Of a stretch of DNA of 64,000 nucleotides, positions 1 through 8,240 are shown piece after piece. The stretch is from UKL13-3 sp040387195 (lineage in GTDB: Bacteria > Bacteroidota > Bacteroidia > UKL13-3). The position numbers and the translations under genes are program-made. Each line of letters opens with the position of its first letter. Positions within the stretch are counted from its first letter, which is position 1. Location of the stretch: the NCBI GenBank assembly GCA_040387195.1, contig JAZKEF010000008.1, positions 10,336 to 74,335 on the forward strand, written 5' to 3'. The notes under the pieces are model-generated. The model ran no database searches, was not told where the DNA came from, and worked only from the letters and a program-made list of their open reading frames with translations.

Positions 1-387
1 GCGTTTGGCATGGGTACAGCTTTTGATAATGTGATTTGCATGTTATTGGGTGCGGTATTGAGCCGGGCAGTAGTGGGAGCATCTCCTTTTATGCCCACTG
101 TTACCGGTGCAGTTGTGATTGTAGCGTTTTATCGCCTTTTTGCCTGGCTGAGTCTCAAATCCCATAGGTTTGGTAAACTGGTAAAAGGAGAATCGGAACT
201 TATTTATGAGAATGGTAAAATGAACAGAGAGCACATGAATCATTGTCTGGTAACGGAGAAAGACCTGCTGGAGCGTGTGCACCATGAAGCACACGTGGAT
301 AGTCTGGAAGATATTGATAAGGCTTACCTGGAACGGGACGGAGCCATAAGTGTGATAAAAAAGAGGAAACAAGGTGAAAAGTGTTAA
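1..387 (+). CDS. DUF421 (YetF-like) membrane protein, 5' truncated by window edge
   Basis: The frame is open from base 1, so the true start lies before the window; the first Met in view is at base 10. The visible part has two hydrophobic segments (about residues 5-25 and 30-50 of the visible protein), then a basic stretch and a soluble C-terminal portion including GESELIYENGKM and a helical tail. This matches the end of the DUF421/YetF family, which has a few N-terminal membrane helices followed by a small conserved soluble domain. The biochemical role of the family is not established. No neighbour suggests a function. Confidence 0.7.
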   Translation, partial: AFGMGTAFDNVICMLLGAVLSRAVVGASPFMPTVTGAVVIVAFYRLFAWLSLKSHRFGKLVKGESELIYENGKMNREHMNHCLVTEKDLLERVHHEAHVDSLEDIDKAYLERDGAISVIKKRKQGEKC

Positions 388-418
388 GATGTGAATGATG
401 TTGATGAGTTAATTGGGT

Positions 419-449
419 AATCGGTTAATCATGATGCTAACAACCGATT
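419..449 (+). terminator. Possible hairpin after the DUF421 gene
   Basis: Perfect 8-bp inverted repeat (AATCGGTT ... AACCGATT, 15-nt loop) about 30 nt after the DUF421 stop. It has no clear U-run behind it, only an A-rich stretch, so termination is uncertain. The rest of the 388-552 gap holds nothing recognisable. Confidence 0.3.
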
Positions 450-552
450 GCAAAAAGCAGGTTGATCATTAGTTAATTATCGAAAAAATTTTCAGTTTAA
501 AAATCCAAAGGAAGTTGTTGTTGCGTAACTGTTATCAAACATCCTAAACAAC

Positions 553-1110
553 ATGAAAACAACAATCAAACAAGTAGCTATTGCATTAGGGATTTTTGTA
601 ATGGCAAGTGCAGCAACTGCGCAAAACACAGTAATGGTAGGTGGCGAAGCCATGTATCCTAAAAAAGATATCGTTGATAATGCAGTAAACTCAAAGGACC
701 ATACCACATTGGTAGCAGCGGTAAAAGCGGCAGGGTTGGTAGAAACATTAAAAACAGCAGGTCCGTTTACGGTATTTGCCCCAACCAATGAAGCATTTGG
801 AAAGCTTCCGGCAGGAACGGTAGAAACACTTGTAAAACCTGAGAACAAAGGAACACTTACTAAAATATTAACGTACCACGTGGTTGCCGGAAAACTGGAT
901 GCAAATGAGTTGATGAAACAGATTAAAGCGGGTAAGGGAAAAGCGGAATTGAAAACAGTGAGCGGAGGCAAATTGTGGGTGATGATGAATGGGGATAAAA
1001 ACATTATCCTGAAGGACGAAAAGGGTGCAATGGCCAATATCAGTATCTATGATGTGTACCAATCAAATGGAGTGATCCACGTGATTGACCAGGTGGTGAT
1101 GCCGAATTAA
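553..1110 (+). CDS. Exported fasciclin (FAS1) domain protein
   Basis: 185 residues. A signal peptide covers about residues 1-23 (basic MKTTIKQ, hydrophobic core, cleavage after ATA before Q). One FAS1 domain fills about residues 50-185. The two conserved boxes are clear: TVFAPTNEAF (H1-like, near 73-82) and the C-terminal NGVIHVIDQVVMP (H2-like). FAS1 domains are extracellular adhesion or ligand-binding modules; single-domain secreted forms are common in Bacteroidota and their ligand is usually unknown. The ATG is followed at once by a normal signal peptide, which supports this start. A strong hairpin follows the stop. The gene is monocistronic and convergent with the next. Confidence 0.92.
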   Translation: MKTTIKQVAIALGIFVMASAATAQNTVMVGGEAMYPKKDIVDNAVNSKDHTTLVAAVKAAGLVETLKTAGPFTVFAPTNEAFGKLPAGTVETLVKPENKGTLTKILTYHVVAGKLDANELMKQIKAGKGKAELKTVSGGKLWVMMNGDKNIILKDEKGAMANISIYDVYQSNGVIHVIDQVVMPN

Positions 1111-1133
1111 ATCTTCGCGGTAAACCGTATTAG

Positions 1134-1166
1134 AATCCTCACCGGAATTAATTCCGGTGGGGATTT
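1134..1166. terminator. Bidirectional terminator between two convergent genes
   Basis: Long imperfect hairpin (AATCC-CACCGGAA, loop TTAA, TTCCGGTG-GGGATT) followed by a T-run on the plus strand. It lies between the FAS1 stop and the stop of the minus-strand TonB-C gene at 1166-1168, so it probably serves both. Confidence 0.75.
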
Positions 1167-1987
1167 TATCGTAAGCGGAATACAACAGGAAGCGTATACC
1201 TGAGCGAAAGCTTACGATTGTGTGAACAATAGGGTGTAAATTGAGGCATCAGTTTAACTATTCTTAATGTTTCTCTTTCAAGAGATTGCCATGGGCTTCT
1301 CAGCACTTCATAACCAGAATGGTTACCGTTACTGTCAACGATAAAGGATATAATCACTTTTCCTGTAATATTATTTTCCTGGGCATCGGGCGGGTAATTG
1401 ATGTTTTTGGAAAGAAAATGCATCAGTGCTTCTTCACCACCCACCACCATTGGTCGTTGTTCTGTGCAAGTATCTTTTGTCGCAGTTCCATCTGGAAGCC
1501 ACGCCTGTATTTTTTGCAATTCATCCTCAGCAGATTCCTCATCCGAACTTTTTTGCCCGTTGGTGTGGTAATAAGTCCAGAGTCCGGTTTTTTTATCATC
1601 AATAAAACTTCCCTCTGCGTCTAATTTACTGTCCTCAAAATAATAAACCCATTTCCCTGCTCTAAGGTTCTTTTCATACCTGCCGGTTCTTTCAATATTT
1701 CCATTTGGATGAAAGTATACAAATGAATCTGTTTTGAGTTCCGCACTTTTATCAAGGAACAATCCAATCATTTGAAGGGTATGGCTCTTTTTGTAGTAAT
1801 CCCAAACGTTTAACCGTTTATTGGTTTTATCCCAAAGGGCTTTGCGGTAATAGGGAGCATCAGAGCTGTCGCATATTTTCCATCCGTAATCGTAATAAAA
1901 TGTCAGGATGTCGGATTGAGCGGAAATATATTCACTCTATGTGAACTATAAATAACGAGAACAATAAGAAAAAGCGATTTTTTTCAT
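1166..1987 (-). pseudogene. MORN-like repeat plus TonB C-terminal domain protein, signal peptide broken by in-frame stops
   Basis: The intact frame from Met at 1771 encodes 201 residues. First come two or three MORN-variant repeats (YFHPNGNIERTGRYEKN; WTYYHTNGQKS), then a TonB C-terminal domain (GKVIISFIVDSNGNHSGYEV to the end), a common Bacteroidota pairing. The frame stays open upstream to about 1936 with protein-like sequence (DILTFYYDYGWKI...) but no ATG, GTG or TTG. Further up, an in-frame ATG at 1985-1987 starts MKKIAF, followed by two TAG stops (1946-1948 and 1937-1939). Shifting frame by one base after the T-run gives a convincing signal peptide (MKKIAFFLLFSLFIVHIE). So two compensating indels, or sequencing errors, lie in the signal-peptide region. 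As sequenced, the product lacks an export signal. The role of the intact protein is unknown; TonB-C domains bind outer-membrane transporters or serve as periplasmic modules. Confidence 0.6.
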
Positions 1988-2081
1988 AGGGTGTAGTTGT
2001 TAGTTGAGTTTAAAACAAATGGGGCAAGGTAAATCTGTGATTGATTAGGTGGTAATGCCGAATTATATTCTTGGGTTCATC

Positions 2082-2405
2082 TTATTCATCTTTCTTGAAG
2101 AAACGTTTTCTGATCTCCCAAATAGTCATATAAGTGAAAAGGGGAAGAACAACAAACGAAAGTTTATTATAATGGTAGGCGGTTTCAAAATCAAGGTGAA
2201 GGAGGTGTTGGATACCCCTGGTCATTCCGCAACCGTAACACTCTTTGTTAAGTAACAAAACAGAAAGGCACATCGGACGTCCATTATCAAAATAGTCTTT
2301 GGGAAGAATAAGTAACGTAATAGCTGCGATGGTAAGCAGTCCTATAATAACATAACCCATTCGTGGATCAGGTTTTTTGGTTTTTTGGGTTTGATTTAAG
2401 GACAT
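2082..2405 (-). CDS. DUF2752 family membrane protein
   Basis: 107 residues with hydrophobic segments near 18-36 and 80-97. Between them is the family signature CYGCGMTRGIQHLLHLDF, the CxxCGxTR motif typical of DUF2752. The family is widespread in Bacteroidota and actinobacteria as a small integral membrane protein of unknown function; the paired cysteines suggest metal binding or redox chemistry but this is unproven. It sits 11 nt after the secreted protein gene at 2417-3298 on the same strand, so the two are probably co-transcribed. Confidence 0.8.
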   Translation of the reverse strand: MSLNQTQKTKKPDPRMGYVIIGLLTIAAITLLILPKDYFDNGRPMCLSVLLLNKECYGCGMTRGIQHLLHLDFETAYHYNKLSFVVLPLFTYMTIWEIRKRFFKKDE

Positions 2406-2416
2406 GAGCGTAACTA

Positions 2417-3298
2417 TTAATTTGTAATTTCAACCGTTGCTGATTCTCCTCTTTTGAGAATGGTAACAATAGGTGAAGAGTTGTTCTGATCTTTTATAAG
2501 CATATTGGCAGTACACGGCTGTGATTTCCCCTCATACAGAGCCACAATTTTAATGTGTGATTTCCCTTTAACGAGTGGTACTGTTATGGTCTTTTTTTCC
2601 TTTTTAATCACAACCTTTTCTATAAAAACGGTATTGTTTACCCAAATACTGATTATATCGTTATCCTCTTCTGCTCCACCATCCCATATTTCCATCACCA
2701 ATTCATTGCCGGTTGTGTTTATAAACAGTACATCATTTCCTTTTAAGGCGGTTTCTTCCTTTCTGGCCAATAGCGTATTTACCTTTTCCTGAATTAGTTT
2801 GAGCGAATCTTCATTTTTTATGGTTTCAGGAGTCAGCAATTCTTTACTGAGTGCCTGAAGGTCCTGGGTTGCCATGAGGTAAAGAGACCCGGTAGCACAA
2901 ACTTTGCCATCAGGATATTTACCCGTAAATGTCCCACGGAGCATATATTTTCCATCAATTATTTTGATGTCCGCGTCAGCAACATGTACATAACAGAATT
3001 CATTTTTATCAGTAGTTGATCTGGAACTTATATTTTGTGTTTCATAGAATGAAAACTTCTTCTTTTGTTCATTATAGGCTCCTTTAATAATGGATTGTGT
3101 TTTGTTCTTACCATATATATCCGTTACGGATGTTCCCTCAATCTTACCGGGCGATATTTCACTGAAATTGATCTTATAGGTAATGATCTGTTTGTTGGAT
3201 AGCCTTAGGGTTCCGATATACTCTGATGGTTTAATGCTCTGACTTCGAATGCAGTTAGAAATTAAAAGCAAGAATATTATCAGAGAAAGTTGTTTCAT
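2417..3298 (-). CDS. Exported protein of unknown function
   Basis: 293 residues from the ATG at 3296-3298; the frame extends 13 codons upstream, but only the internal Met is followed directly by a signal peptide (MKQLSLIIFLLLISN, cleaved near RSQS). The LISNC sequence is not a good lipobox because Asn precedes Cys. About residues 20-130 look beta-rich and carry a phrase seen in Bacteroidota proteins (GTSVTDIYGKNKTQSIIKGAYN). The C-terminal half (about 180-290) contains a beta-sandwich-like part with NTTGNELVMEIWDGGAEEDNDIISIWVNN, resembling carbohydrate- or surface-binding folds. I do not recognise a function. It is divergent from the TM2 gene with 45 nt between the starts. Confidence 0.75.
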   Translation of the reverse strand: MKQLSLIIFLLLISNCIRSQSIKPSEYIGTLRLSNKQIITYKINFSEISPGKIEGTSVTDIYGKNKTQSIIKGAYNEQKKKFSFYETQNISSRSTTDKNEFCYVHVADADIKIIDGKYMLRGTFTGKYPDGKVCATGSLYLMATQDLQALSKELLTPETIKNEDSLKLIQEKVNTLLARKEETALKGNDVLFINTTGNELVMEIWDGGAEEDNDIISIWVNNTVFIEKVVIKKEKKTITVPLVKGKSHIKIVALYEGKSQPCTANMLIKDQNNSSPIVTILKRGESATVEITN

Positions 3299-3343
3299 AA
3301 GTTTTTTTTTGGTTGATTGGTGCGACAAATAAACCATTAAACT

Positions 3344-3733
3344 ATGAAAAAATTTAAAATCTCTTTGATTGCATTCACAATCAGTATGCTTGTTTTGGGT
3401 GGAACAGCTTATGCATCATTCCCCGCTAAGAAAGAAAAAGCTGCAGAGCAAACTACAACGGTTACCGATAAGGTATCACCAGAAGTAGCCAATGCAACTA
3501 TTCAGGCGCAAGTAAAAGCAGATGAAACAACAGTATCAAATGCTGCAGCTCCAACATCTTTAGATGATAAGTGGATTACATTACTCCTGTGGTTCTTTTT
3601 GGGAGGTTTTGCTGCACACAGATGGTACAAGAAAAAACCAGCTGGCTGGAACATTTTGTACATTATCACTTTAGGTGGTTGTGGAGTTTGGGCTATTATT
3701 GATTTGATCAATATTTTGACAGATAATTTCTAG
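3344..3733 (+). CDS. TM2 domain protein with N-terminal signal segment
   Basis: 129 residues. An N-terminal hydrophobic stretch (about 6-26, ending AYASF) looks like a signal peptide. A polar Lys/Thr/Ala-rich linker (about 27-80) follows. The C-terminal TM2 domain has two short hydrophobic helices joined by a turn: WITLLLWFFLGGFAAHRWYKKKPAGWN then ILYIITLGGCGVWAIIDLINIL. This GxxxxHRWY...GxxGxWxxxDL pattern is diagnostic for TM2, a membrane module of unclear role. In Bacteroidota, signal-linker-TM2 proteins are frequent and unstudied. A strong terminator follows directly. Confidence 0.85.
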   Translation: MKKFKISLIAFTISMLVLGGTAYASFPAKKEKAAEQTTTVTDKVSPEVANATIQAQVKADETTVSNAAAPTSLDDKWITLLLWFFLGGFAAHRWYKKKPAGWNILYIITLGGCGVWAIIDLINILTDNF

Positions 3734-3750
3734 TCAGCATTCAACAAAAA

Positions 3751-3786
3751 AAACCACCTCTCAGAAATGTGAGGTGGTTTTTTTTT
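3751..3786 (+). terminator. Rho-independent terminator after the TM2 gene
   Basis: Perfect 10-bp stem AAACCACCTC / GAGGTGGTTT with a 10-nt loop, followed by a run of T. Classic intrinsic terminator 18 nt after the stop codon. Confidence 0.93.
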
Positions 3787-3835
3787 GCTTTGCAAGCAAG
3801 AAATGAAATCCTGCTACAGAGGGATGAAGAGTAAA

Positions 3836-4141
3836 TTAGAGCCTCTCCATTAGCGAGCGAAACGCAACAAACTTCCCGTCAAAATACTTACGGGTTTCGG
3901 CCTGCAGGGCGGGTGCATGTTCCGTCTGGTATTTTTCGTAATCGGCCATGGTGTTGGCTAAGTATTGAATAACATACGTTGTACCCGTTTCATCTTCCTG
4001 ACGCGAAAGCAATTTGGAAAAGGAGTATTCCACAAACAGTCCGGTATCCATTACCATAGGAATATGTGTTTCTTTCATCCAGGTTACCCAGGCATCGTGT
4101 GCATCATCTTCAATATTGATGGTTACGTTGTATATAATCAT
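3836..4141 (-). CDS. DUF4286 family protein
   Basis: 101 residues, cytoplasmic. The start MIIYNVTINIEDDAHDAWVTWMKETHIPMVMDTGLF and the later GTTYVIQYLANTMADYEKYQTEHAPALQAETRKYF are the hallmarks of DUF4286, a Bacteroidota family with a ferredoxin-like (dimeric alpha-beta barrel) appearance. No catalytic residue is known. It lies 100 nt downstream of the large TPR gene on the same strand and may be its distal operon partner. The family is often found beside TPR genes, but I cannot show a functional link here. Confidence 0.85.
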   Translation of the reverse strand: MIIYNVTINIEDDAHDAWVTWMKETHIPMVMDTGLFVEYSFSKLLSRQEDETGTTYVIQYLANTMADYEKYQTEHAPALQAETRKYFDGKFVAFRSLMERL

Positions 4142-4241
4142 TGTTATTGTATTGTAATCTGGCTGTCGAAATACGATATAAATGTTGGCTTAAAAAAGCG
4201 GTTGACGGTTAGCTATTGGCACATTCGGAAGTATTTAAGCG

Positions 4242-6053
4242 CTAACCTCCAACAGCGTCCCCTCTCAGGGCGCGGAACCGCTTGCGGACTTCTGTGGTGA
4301 AGAAACTACCGGGATATTGTTCCAAAAATTGTTCGTATAACTTTTGTGCGGTGGTTTTATCGTTGAGTTTTTTCTCGGTAATATCAGCCAGCATAAACAA
4401 GGCATTGTCGCCTAAAATATCGGAACCATGTTCTTTCAGAATCTGGTTGAGGTATGCAATGCTTTTGTTGTAATCGCGGTTTTTATAACTAAGCTCCGCA
4501 CGTTTCATCAGGATATCATCGCTCAGGGAGTGGCGCGGAAATTCCTTTTCAATACTGTCCAAAAGTTGCAGAGACGCTGCAATTTTATTCTGGTAATAAT
4601 ACAGATCAGCCTTGGCAAAAAGCAATAACGGCTCTTCTATACTATCAAGTGTATTATCCTGAATAATGAGCGAGAGTTCCAAAGCGTTATTGGCTATCAG
4701 TTGGGTGGTGGCGGTTTTAAGCACATCGAGCTGTGCACGGGCCCACTCAAACTCGCCCATATAATAACTCAGTTTTGCGTTTCTGAATTTAGCTTCCTGT
4801 CCAAGGGGATCTTCTTTAAAGTCTTTGTCTACCTGCCCGTACAATAGCATGGCATCCCATACTTCACCTTTCAAAATGTAAATATCACCCAACTCCAGTT
4901 TGCATTGTGCTTTAAATTGGTTGTCGAGGCGCGGCATGTCAATCAGTTCGGTGAAGTGCTGAATAGCTCCGGGATAGTCGTTCATATAATAAGCCTGGAG
5001 GCGGGCCAGGTCGCGAATAACCGTAGCGGTAAAATAATACCGGCCAAATTCGGTGAGGAACGTACCATAATCCGCCTCCAACAGTTTCATATCCGCAAGG
5101 GTATATTGGGTAGTGTTAATCACTTTGCGGTTGCGGGCATTCAGGTTTCCAATGCGGGCATTCATATAGTTTACTTTGTCCTTGCCTGCTGCAATAATGT
5201 AGTTGTACATATTGGTGGCATCATCATAATACTCGTTTTGCAAGGCGAGATTGGCCAGTTCAAGGATCCGTCTGCCATCTTCCTTGTATCTTTTATCAAT
5301 GGCCCGGGCTTGCATAAAAGCGCTGTTAAAATCTTTCCGCTGCACATACAACCACACTAACATTTCACTAAAGGCATCGGTAGATGGGCTCTCGCGGTAC
5401 CTTTTGAGCAAGGCGTTTTTAACAATTTCCACATCGGCCGCTTCTTCCAGGTACAATTGTAAATAACCCTGAATGTCTTCCTGCAACATGGGATTTCCGT
5501 GCAACGCATTCAGGTATTCATCCACCATTTTTTGCGTTTCCTTCTTATCGGCATATAGTTTGGCAAGTTCGAAACAGAACAACAGCGGGCTGTTACTTTT
5601 TTTGCGGGCTTTCTCCAATACCAGAATGGCATAGTCGGTTTCTCCCCGTTTTTGAAAAGCAGCCGCAATTTCACTTGCCTGAAGTTCGTCACCGGTTACT
5701 TTGTTCAGTAATTCGTCCCAAATCTTTTTTGCCTTATCGGGGGTATTTGCTTTTTTGTAAACGTATCCCTGATCTACCTTAAAATAGTAGTTGTCGTCAA
5801 ACTTGCGTTGTTGTTTTTTAGTAAGTTTTTCGGCATCATCAAATTTATTAAGACGGAAATAGCAGGCCAATAAGTTATCGTAATAGTAGCCCGAACCGGG
5901 ATTTTTAGAAATCAGCTTTTCATACTCATCAGCGGCTTTGTCGAACTCGTTGTTGCTAAAATACTGTGCTGCCAACTGTTCATCTCCCGTTTGGGCAAAC
6001 AGAGGCCCGAGGCCCAATAAAAGAAAAAGAAGGAGGTAACTTAAGCGCTGCAT
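4242..6053 (-). CDS. Exported tetratricopeptide-repeat protein
   Basis: 603 residues from the ATG at 6051-6053; an upstream in-frame ATG at 6071 adds six residues, but MQRLSYLLLFLLLGLGPLFAQ is a better-formed signal peptide. The mature protein is almost wholly alpha-helical TPR. Repeats are clear at the N-terminus (DEQLAAQYFSNNEFDKAADEYEKLISKNP; YYYDNLLACYFRLNKFDDAEKL) and at the C-terminus (DILMKRAELSYKNRDYNKSIAYLNQILKEHG; NALFMLADITEKKLNDKTTAQKLYEQFLEQYPGS), the last resembling the outer-membrane-lipoprotein type of TPR (YbgF/BamD-like). It probably scaffolds a periplasmic complex; the partner is unknown. It is divergent from the flippase at 6152. Confidence 0.85.
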   Translation of the reverse strand: MQRLSYLLLFLLLGLGPLFAQTGDEQLAAQYFSNNEFDKAADEYEKLISKNPGSGYYYDNLLACYFRLNKFDDAEKLTKKQQRKFDDNYYFKVDQGYVYKKANTPDKAKKIWDELLNKVTGDELQASEIAAAFQKRGETDYAILVLEKARKKSNSPLLFCFELAKLYADKKETQKMVDEYLNALHGNPMLQEDIQGYLQLYLEEAADVEIVKNALLKRYRESPSTDAFSEMLVWLYVQRKDFNSAFMQARAIDKRYKEDGRRILELANLALQNEYYDDATNMYNYIIAAGKDKVNYMNARIGNLNARNRKVINTTQYTLADMKLLEADYGTFLTEFGRYYFTATVIRDLARLQAYYMNDYPGAIQHFTELIDMPRLDNQFKAQCKLELGDIYILKGEVWDAMLLYGQVDKDFKEDPLGQEAKFRNAKLSYYMGEFEWARAQLDVLKTATTQLIANNALELSLIIQDNTLDSIEEPLLLFAKADLYYYQNKIAASLQLLDSIEKEFPRHSLSDDILMKRAELSYKNRDYNKSIAYLNQILKEHGSDILGDNALFMLADITEKKLNDKTTAQKLYEQFLEQYPGSFFTTEVRKRFRALRGDAVGG

Positions 6054-6151
6054 AGTTGCGAAAATAGACATTTAGAGAAAGCTTGTGTGTAATAAACGAA
6101 AATTGCATGACAAAATTTTCTGTTATTTGAATCGTTGAATACTTCGAAATA

Positions 6152-7630
6152 GTGAGCACACTTAAAAAACTAGCTTCGCAAACGGCTGTATATGGCCTGA
6201 GCCAGATATTGGGACGTTTTGTAAATTACCTCCTCGTACCGCTGTATACCTCTATTTTTACTACCGGAGAGTATGGCGTAGTTACCTTAATGTATTCGTA
6301 TGTTACCTTTTTTAATGTGCTGCTTACCTATGGAATGGAAACGGCCTTTTTCCGGTTTTCGCAAAAACAGGAGCAACCCGGAGATGTGTATGCAACAGCT
6401 CTGAAGTCATTAGTGGTAACATCCTCAGGATTCATTTTGTTGTTCTGTATGTTATCGTCACCAATCGCTTCACTCATCAAACTTCCCGAACATCCGGAGT
6501 ACATTGTTTATTTTACATATATTATTGCGCTGGATGCCGTTGCTGCATTGCCTTTTGCATACCTGCGCCAGCAAAACCGCCCCATCAAGTTTGCACTCAT
6601 TAAAAACATCGGTATTTTCACCAATATCCTGCTAAATCTTTATTTCCTGGTATTATGCCCTTATGCAGTTAAAAACTGGGGAACAACCTTACCCTTTTAC
6701 GAAGCAGAAATTGGCATAGGATACATTTTTATTTCCAACCTGATAGCAAGCATCATTCCCATTCCGCTCTTAGCTAAAGAGTTTATGGAGATACGCGGAT
6801 ATTCCTTTAACAAAGTATTGTGGCGGGAAATGCTGGTATATGCCTTACCCATGATGGTGATTGGTTTTGCAGGGATGATTAACGAAACCCTTGATCGCAC
6901 TATCATTACGTATTTTTATGAGGATGCCGAAGTGGGCCGATCGATGAACGGGATTTACGGAGCCAATTATAAACTATCGATTTTGATGAGCTTGTTTATC
7001 CAGGCCTTCAGGTATGCGGCCGAACCGTTCTTTTTTAGTCACGCTCAAACAACCGACAAGCGCACCATTTATGCTCAGGTGATGGATTATTTTGTATTGG
7101 TGTGCTTATGCTTGTTTTTGGGAGTGATGTTGTTTATGAACGTTTTCCAGCATTTTATCGGACCTGATTTCAGGGAGGGTTTGCATATTGTACCTGTATT
7201 GCTCATTGCCAATATGTTTTTGGGCATTTATTACAATCTTTCTATCTGGTATAAACTAAGTGATCAAACCAACAAGGGAGCGAAGATTTCACTCATCGGG
7301 GCGGGAATTACCATTGTTGCCAATATTATTCTAATTCCAATTTTTGGCTATACTGGCGCAGCATGGGCAACATTAATCTGTTATGTAAGCATGGCTGTAA
7401 TTTGTTATCTGATGGGTGCCAAATATTATCCTATCCCTTATAATACAGCGAAGGTTTTATTCTTTATCGCTGTTGCTTTGGCTTTATATTTTGTGCATCT
7501 GTGGCTTATGCCTTTTTTATCCCAATCTGTTTTTGTTCAGAATTCCTTCCATGGTTTGTTCCTGCTGATTTTCATCGTGTTTGCCTGGTTGTTTGAAAGA
7601 AACAATAAAGTGTTATTTTCGCCACGATAA
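6152..7630 (+). CDS. Polysaccharide/oligosaccharide flippase (MOP superfamily, Wzx-like)
   Basis: 492 residues from a GTG start. About 12-14 hydrophobic segments run through the whole length. The N-terminus (TLKKLASQTAVYGLSQILGRFVNYLLVPLYTSIFTTGEYGVV) is typical of Wzx/PST exporters, with the conserved early GRxxxxLLxPLYT pattern, and the middle has WREMLVYALPMMVIGFAGMINETLDRTI. Such proteins flip lipid-linked sugars across the inner membrane for O-antigen, capsule or other glycans. It begins a co-directional run with dut, a nucleotidyltransferase, a TPR protein, DUF4292 and an EnvC-like protein, which ties it to envelope assembly. The substrate cannot be inferred. Confidence 0.9.
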   Translation: MSTLKKLASQTAVYGLSQILGRFVNYLLVPLYTSIFTTGEYGVVTLMYSYVTFFNVLLTYGMETAFFRFSQKQEQPGDVYATALKSLVVTSSGFILLFCMLSSPIASLIKLPEHPEYIVYFTYIIALDAVAALPFAYLRQQNRPIKFALIKNIGIFTNILLNLYFLVLCPYAVKNWGTTLPFYEAEIGIGYIFISNLIASIIPIPLLAKEFMEIRGYSFNKVLWREMLVYALPMMVIGFAGMINETLDRTIITYFYEDAEVGRSMNGIYGANYKLSILMSLFIQAFRYAAEPFFFSHAQTTDKRTIYAQVMDYFVLVCLCLFLGVMLFMNVFQHFIGPDFREGLHIVPVLLIANMFLGIYYNLSIWYKLSDQTNKGAKISLIGAGITIVANIILIPIFGYTGAAWATLICYVSMAVICYLMGAKYYPIPYNTAKVLFFIAVALALYFVHLWLMPFLSQSVFVQNSFHGLFLLIFIVFAWLFERNNKVLFSPR

Positions 7631-7646
7631 GGTAGTACCAAAACCC

Positions 7647-8078
7647 ATGCAATTAAAAGTAATTAATAAGTCAACCCATGCACTTCCGGCCTATGAAACA
7701 GTTCATTCGGCAGGAATGGATTTACGTGCTGTGCTTGAAGAAGAGGTAGTGTTGAAGCCTATGGAGCGTAAGCTTGTTCCAACAGGTCTCTTTATTGAAC
7801 TGGAACAAGGATATGAGGCGCAAATAAGGCCCCGTAGCGGATTGGCCTTTAAACATGGAATTACCGTATTGAATTCACCCGGAACAATTGATGCTGATTA
7901 CCGCGGGGAAATCAAAGTGTTGCTCATCAATTTGGGGCAGGAAGATTTTGTGGTTAAAAGCGGAGAACGTATAGCCCAAATGATTGTAGCCAAACATGAA
8001 CGGGTTGTGTGGGAAGAGACAGATACATTAACCGACACCTCCCGTGGAGCGGGAGGATATGGCAGTACCGGCAGGTAA
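7647..8078 (+). CDS. dut: Deoxyuridine 5'-triphosphate nucleotidohydrolase (dUTPase)
   Basis: 143 residues, the normal size for a trimeric dUTPase. It hydrolyses dUTP to dUMP and pyrophosphate, keeping uracil out of DNA and feeding dTMP synthesis. The five family motifs are present in order: SAGMDLRA (21-28), RPRSGLA (61-67), the catalytic-loop motif GTIDADYRGEI (79-89), RIAQMIV (108-114) and the Gly-rich tail RGAGGYGSTGR (133-143). The start at MQLKVINKS is chosen because the upstream extension from 7581 overlaps the flippase and has no family similarity. There is a 16-nt gap from the flippase stop. Conserved placement beside flippase and nucleotidyltransferase genes is typical of Bacteroidota. 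Confidence 0.97.
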   Translation: MQLKVINKSTHALPAYETVHSAGMDLRAVLEEEVVLKPMERKLVPTGLFIELEQGYEAQIRPRSGLAFKHGITVLNSPGTIDADYRGEIKVLLINLGQEDFVVKSGERIAQMIVAKHERVVWEETDTLTDTSRGAGGYGSTGR

Positions 8079-8080
8079 TT

Positions 8081-8195
8081 ATTGATAGGTAATTGATTTA
8101 TTACCTATGGTAGAGGTGCATAATTATGCGCCTCCACAACCGGAATTAGATGCCCCCAAAACCGGTTAAATTATCCGGTAACGATTAAAAAGAGA
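8081..8195 (+). other. Structured intergenic region: three inverted repeats between dut and the nucleotidyltransferase
   Basis: ATAGGTAAT / ATTACCTAT (8085-8093 and 8100-8108, perfect, 6-nt loop); GAGGTGCATAATTATGCGCCTC (8113-8134, palindrome with one G-T pair); then AACCGG / CCGGTT and ACCGG / CCGGT alternatives in 8138-8185. No T-run follows any stem, so simple termination is not clear. It may be an RNA-processing or attenuation site. Confidence 0.4.
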
Positions 8196-8240
8196 AATTG
8201 CCGAAGGCAAAAACAAGAGACAAAAAAGTAATACAACAAA

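Noticed and set aside
492..1037. 181-codon minus-strand frame across the FAS1 gene
   Set aside because: Shadow of the FAS1 coding strand. The forward frame has a signal peptide and both FAS1 motifs.
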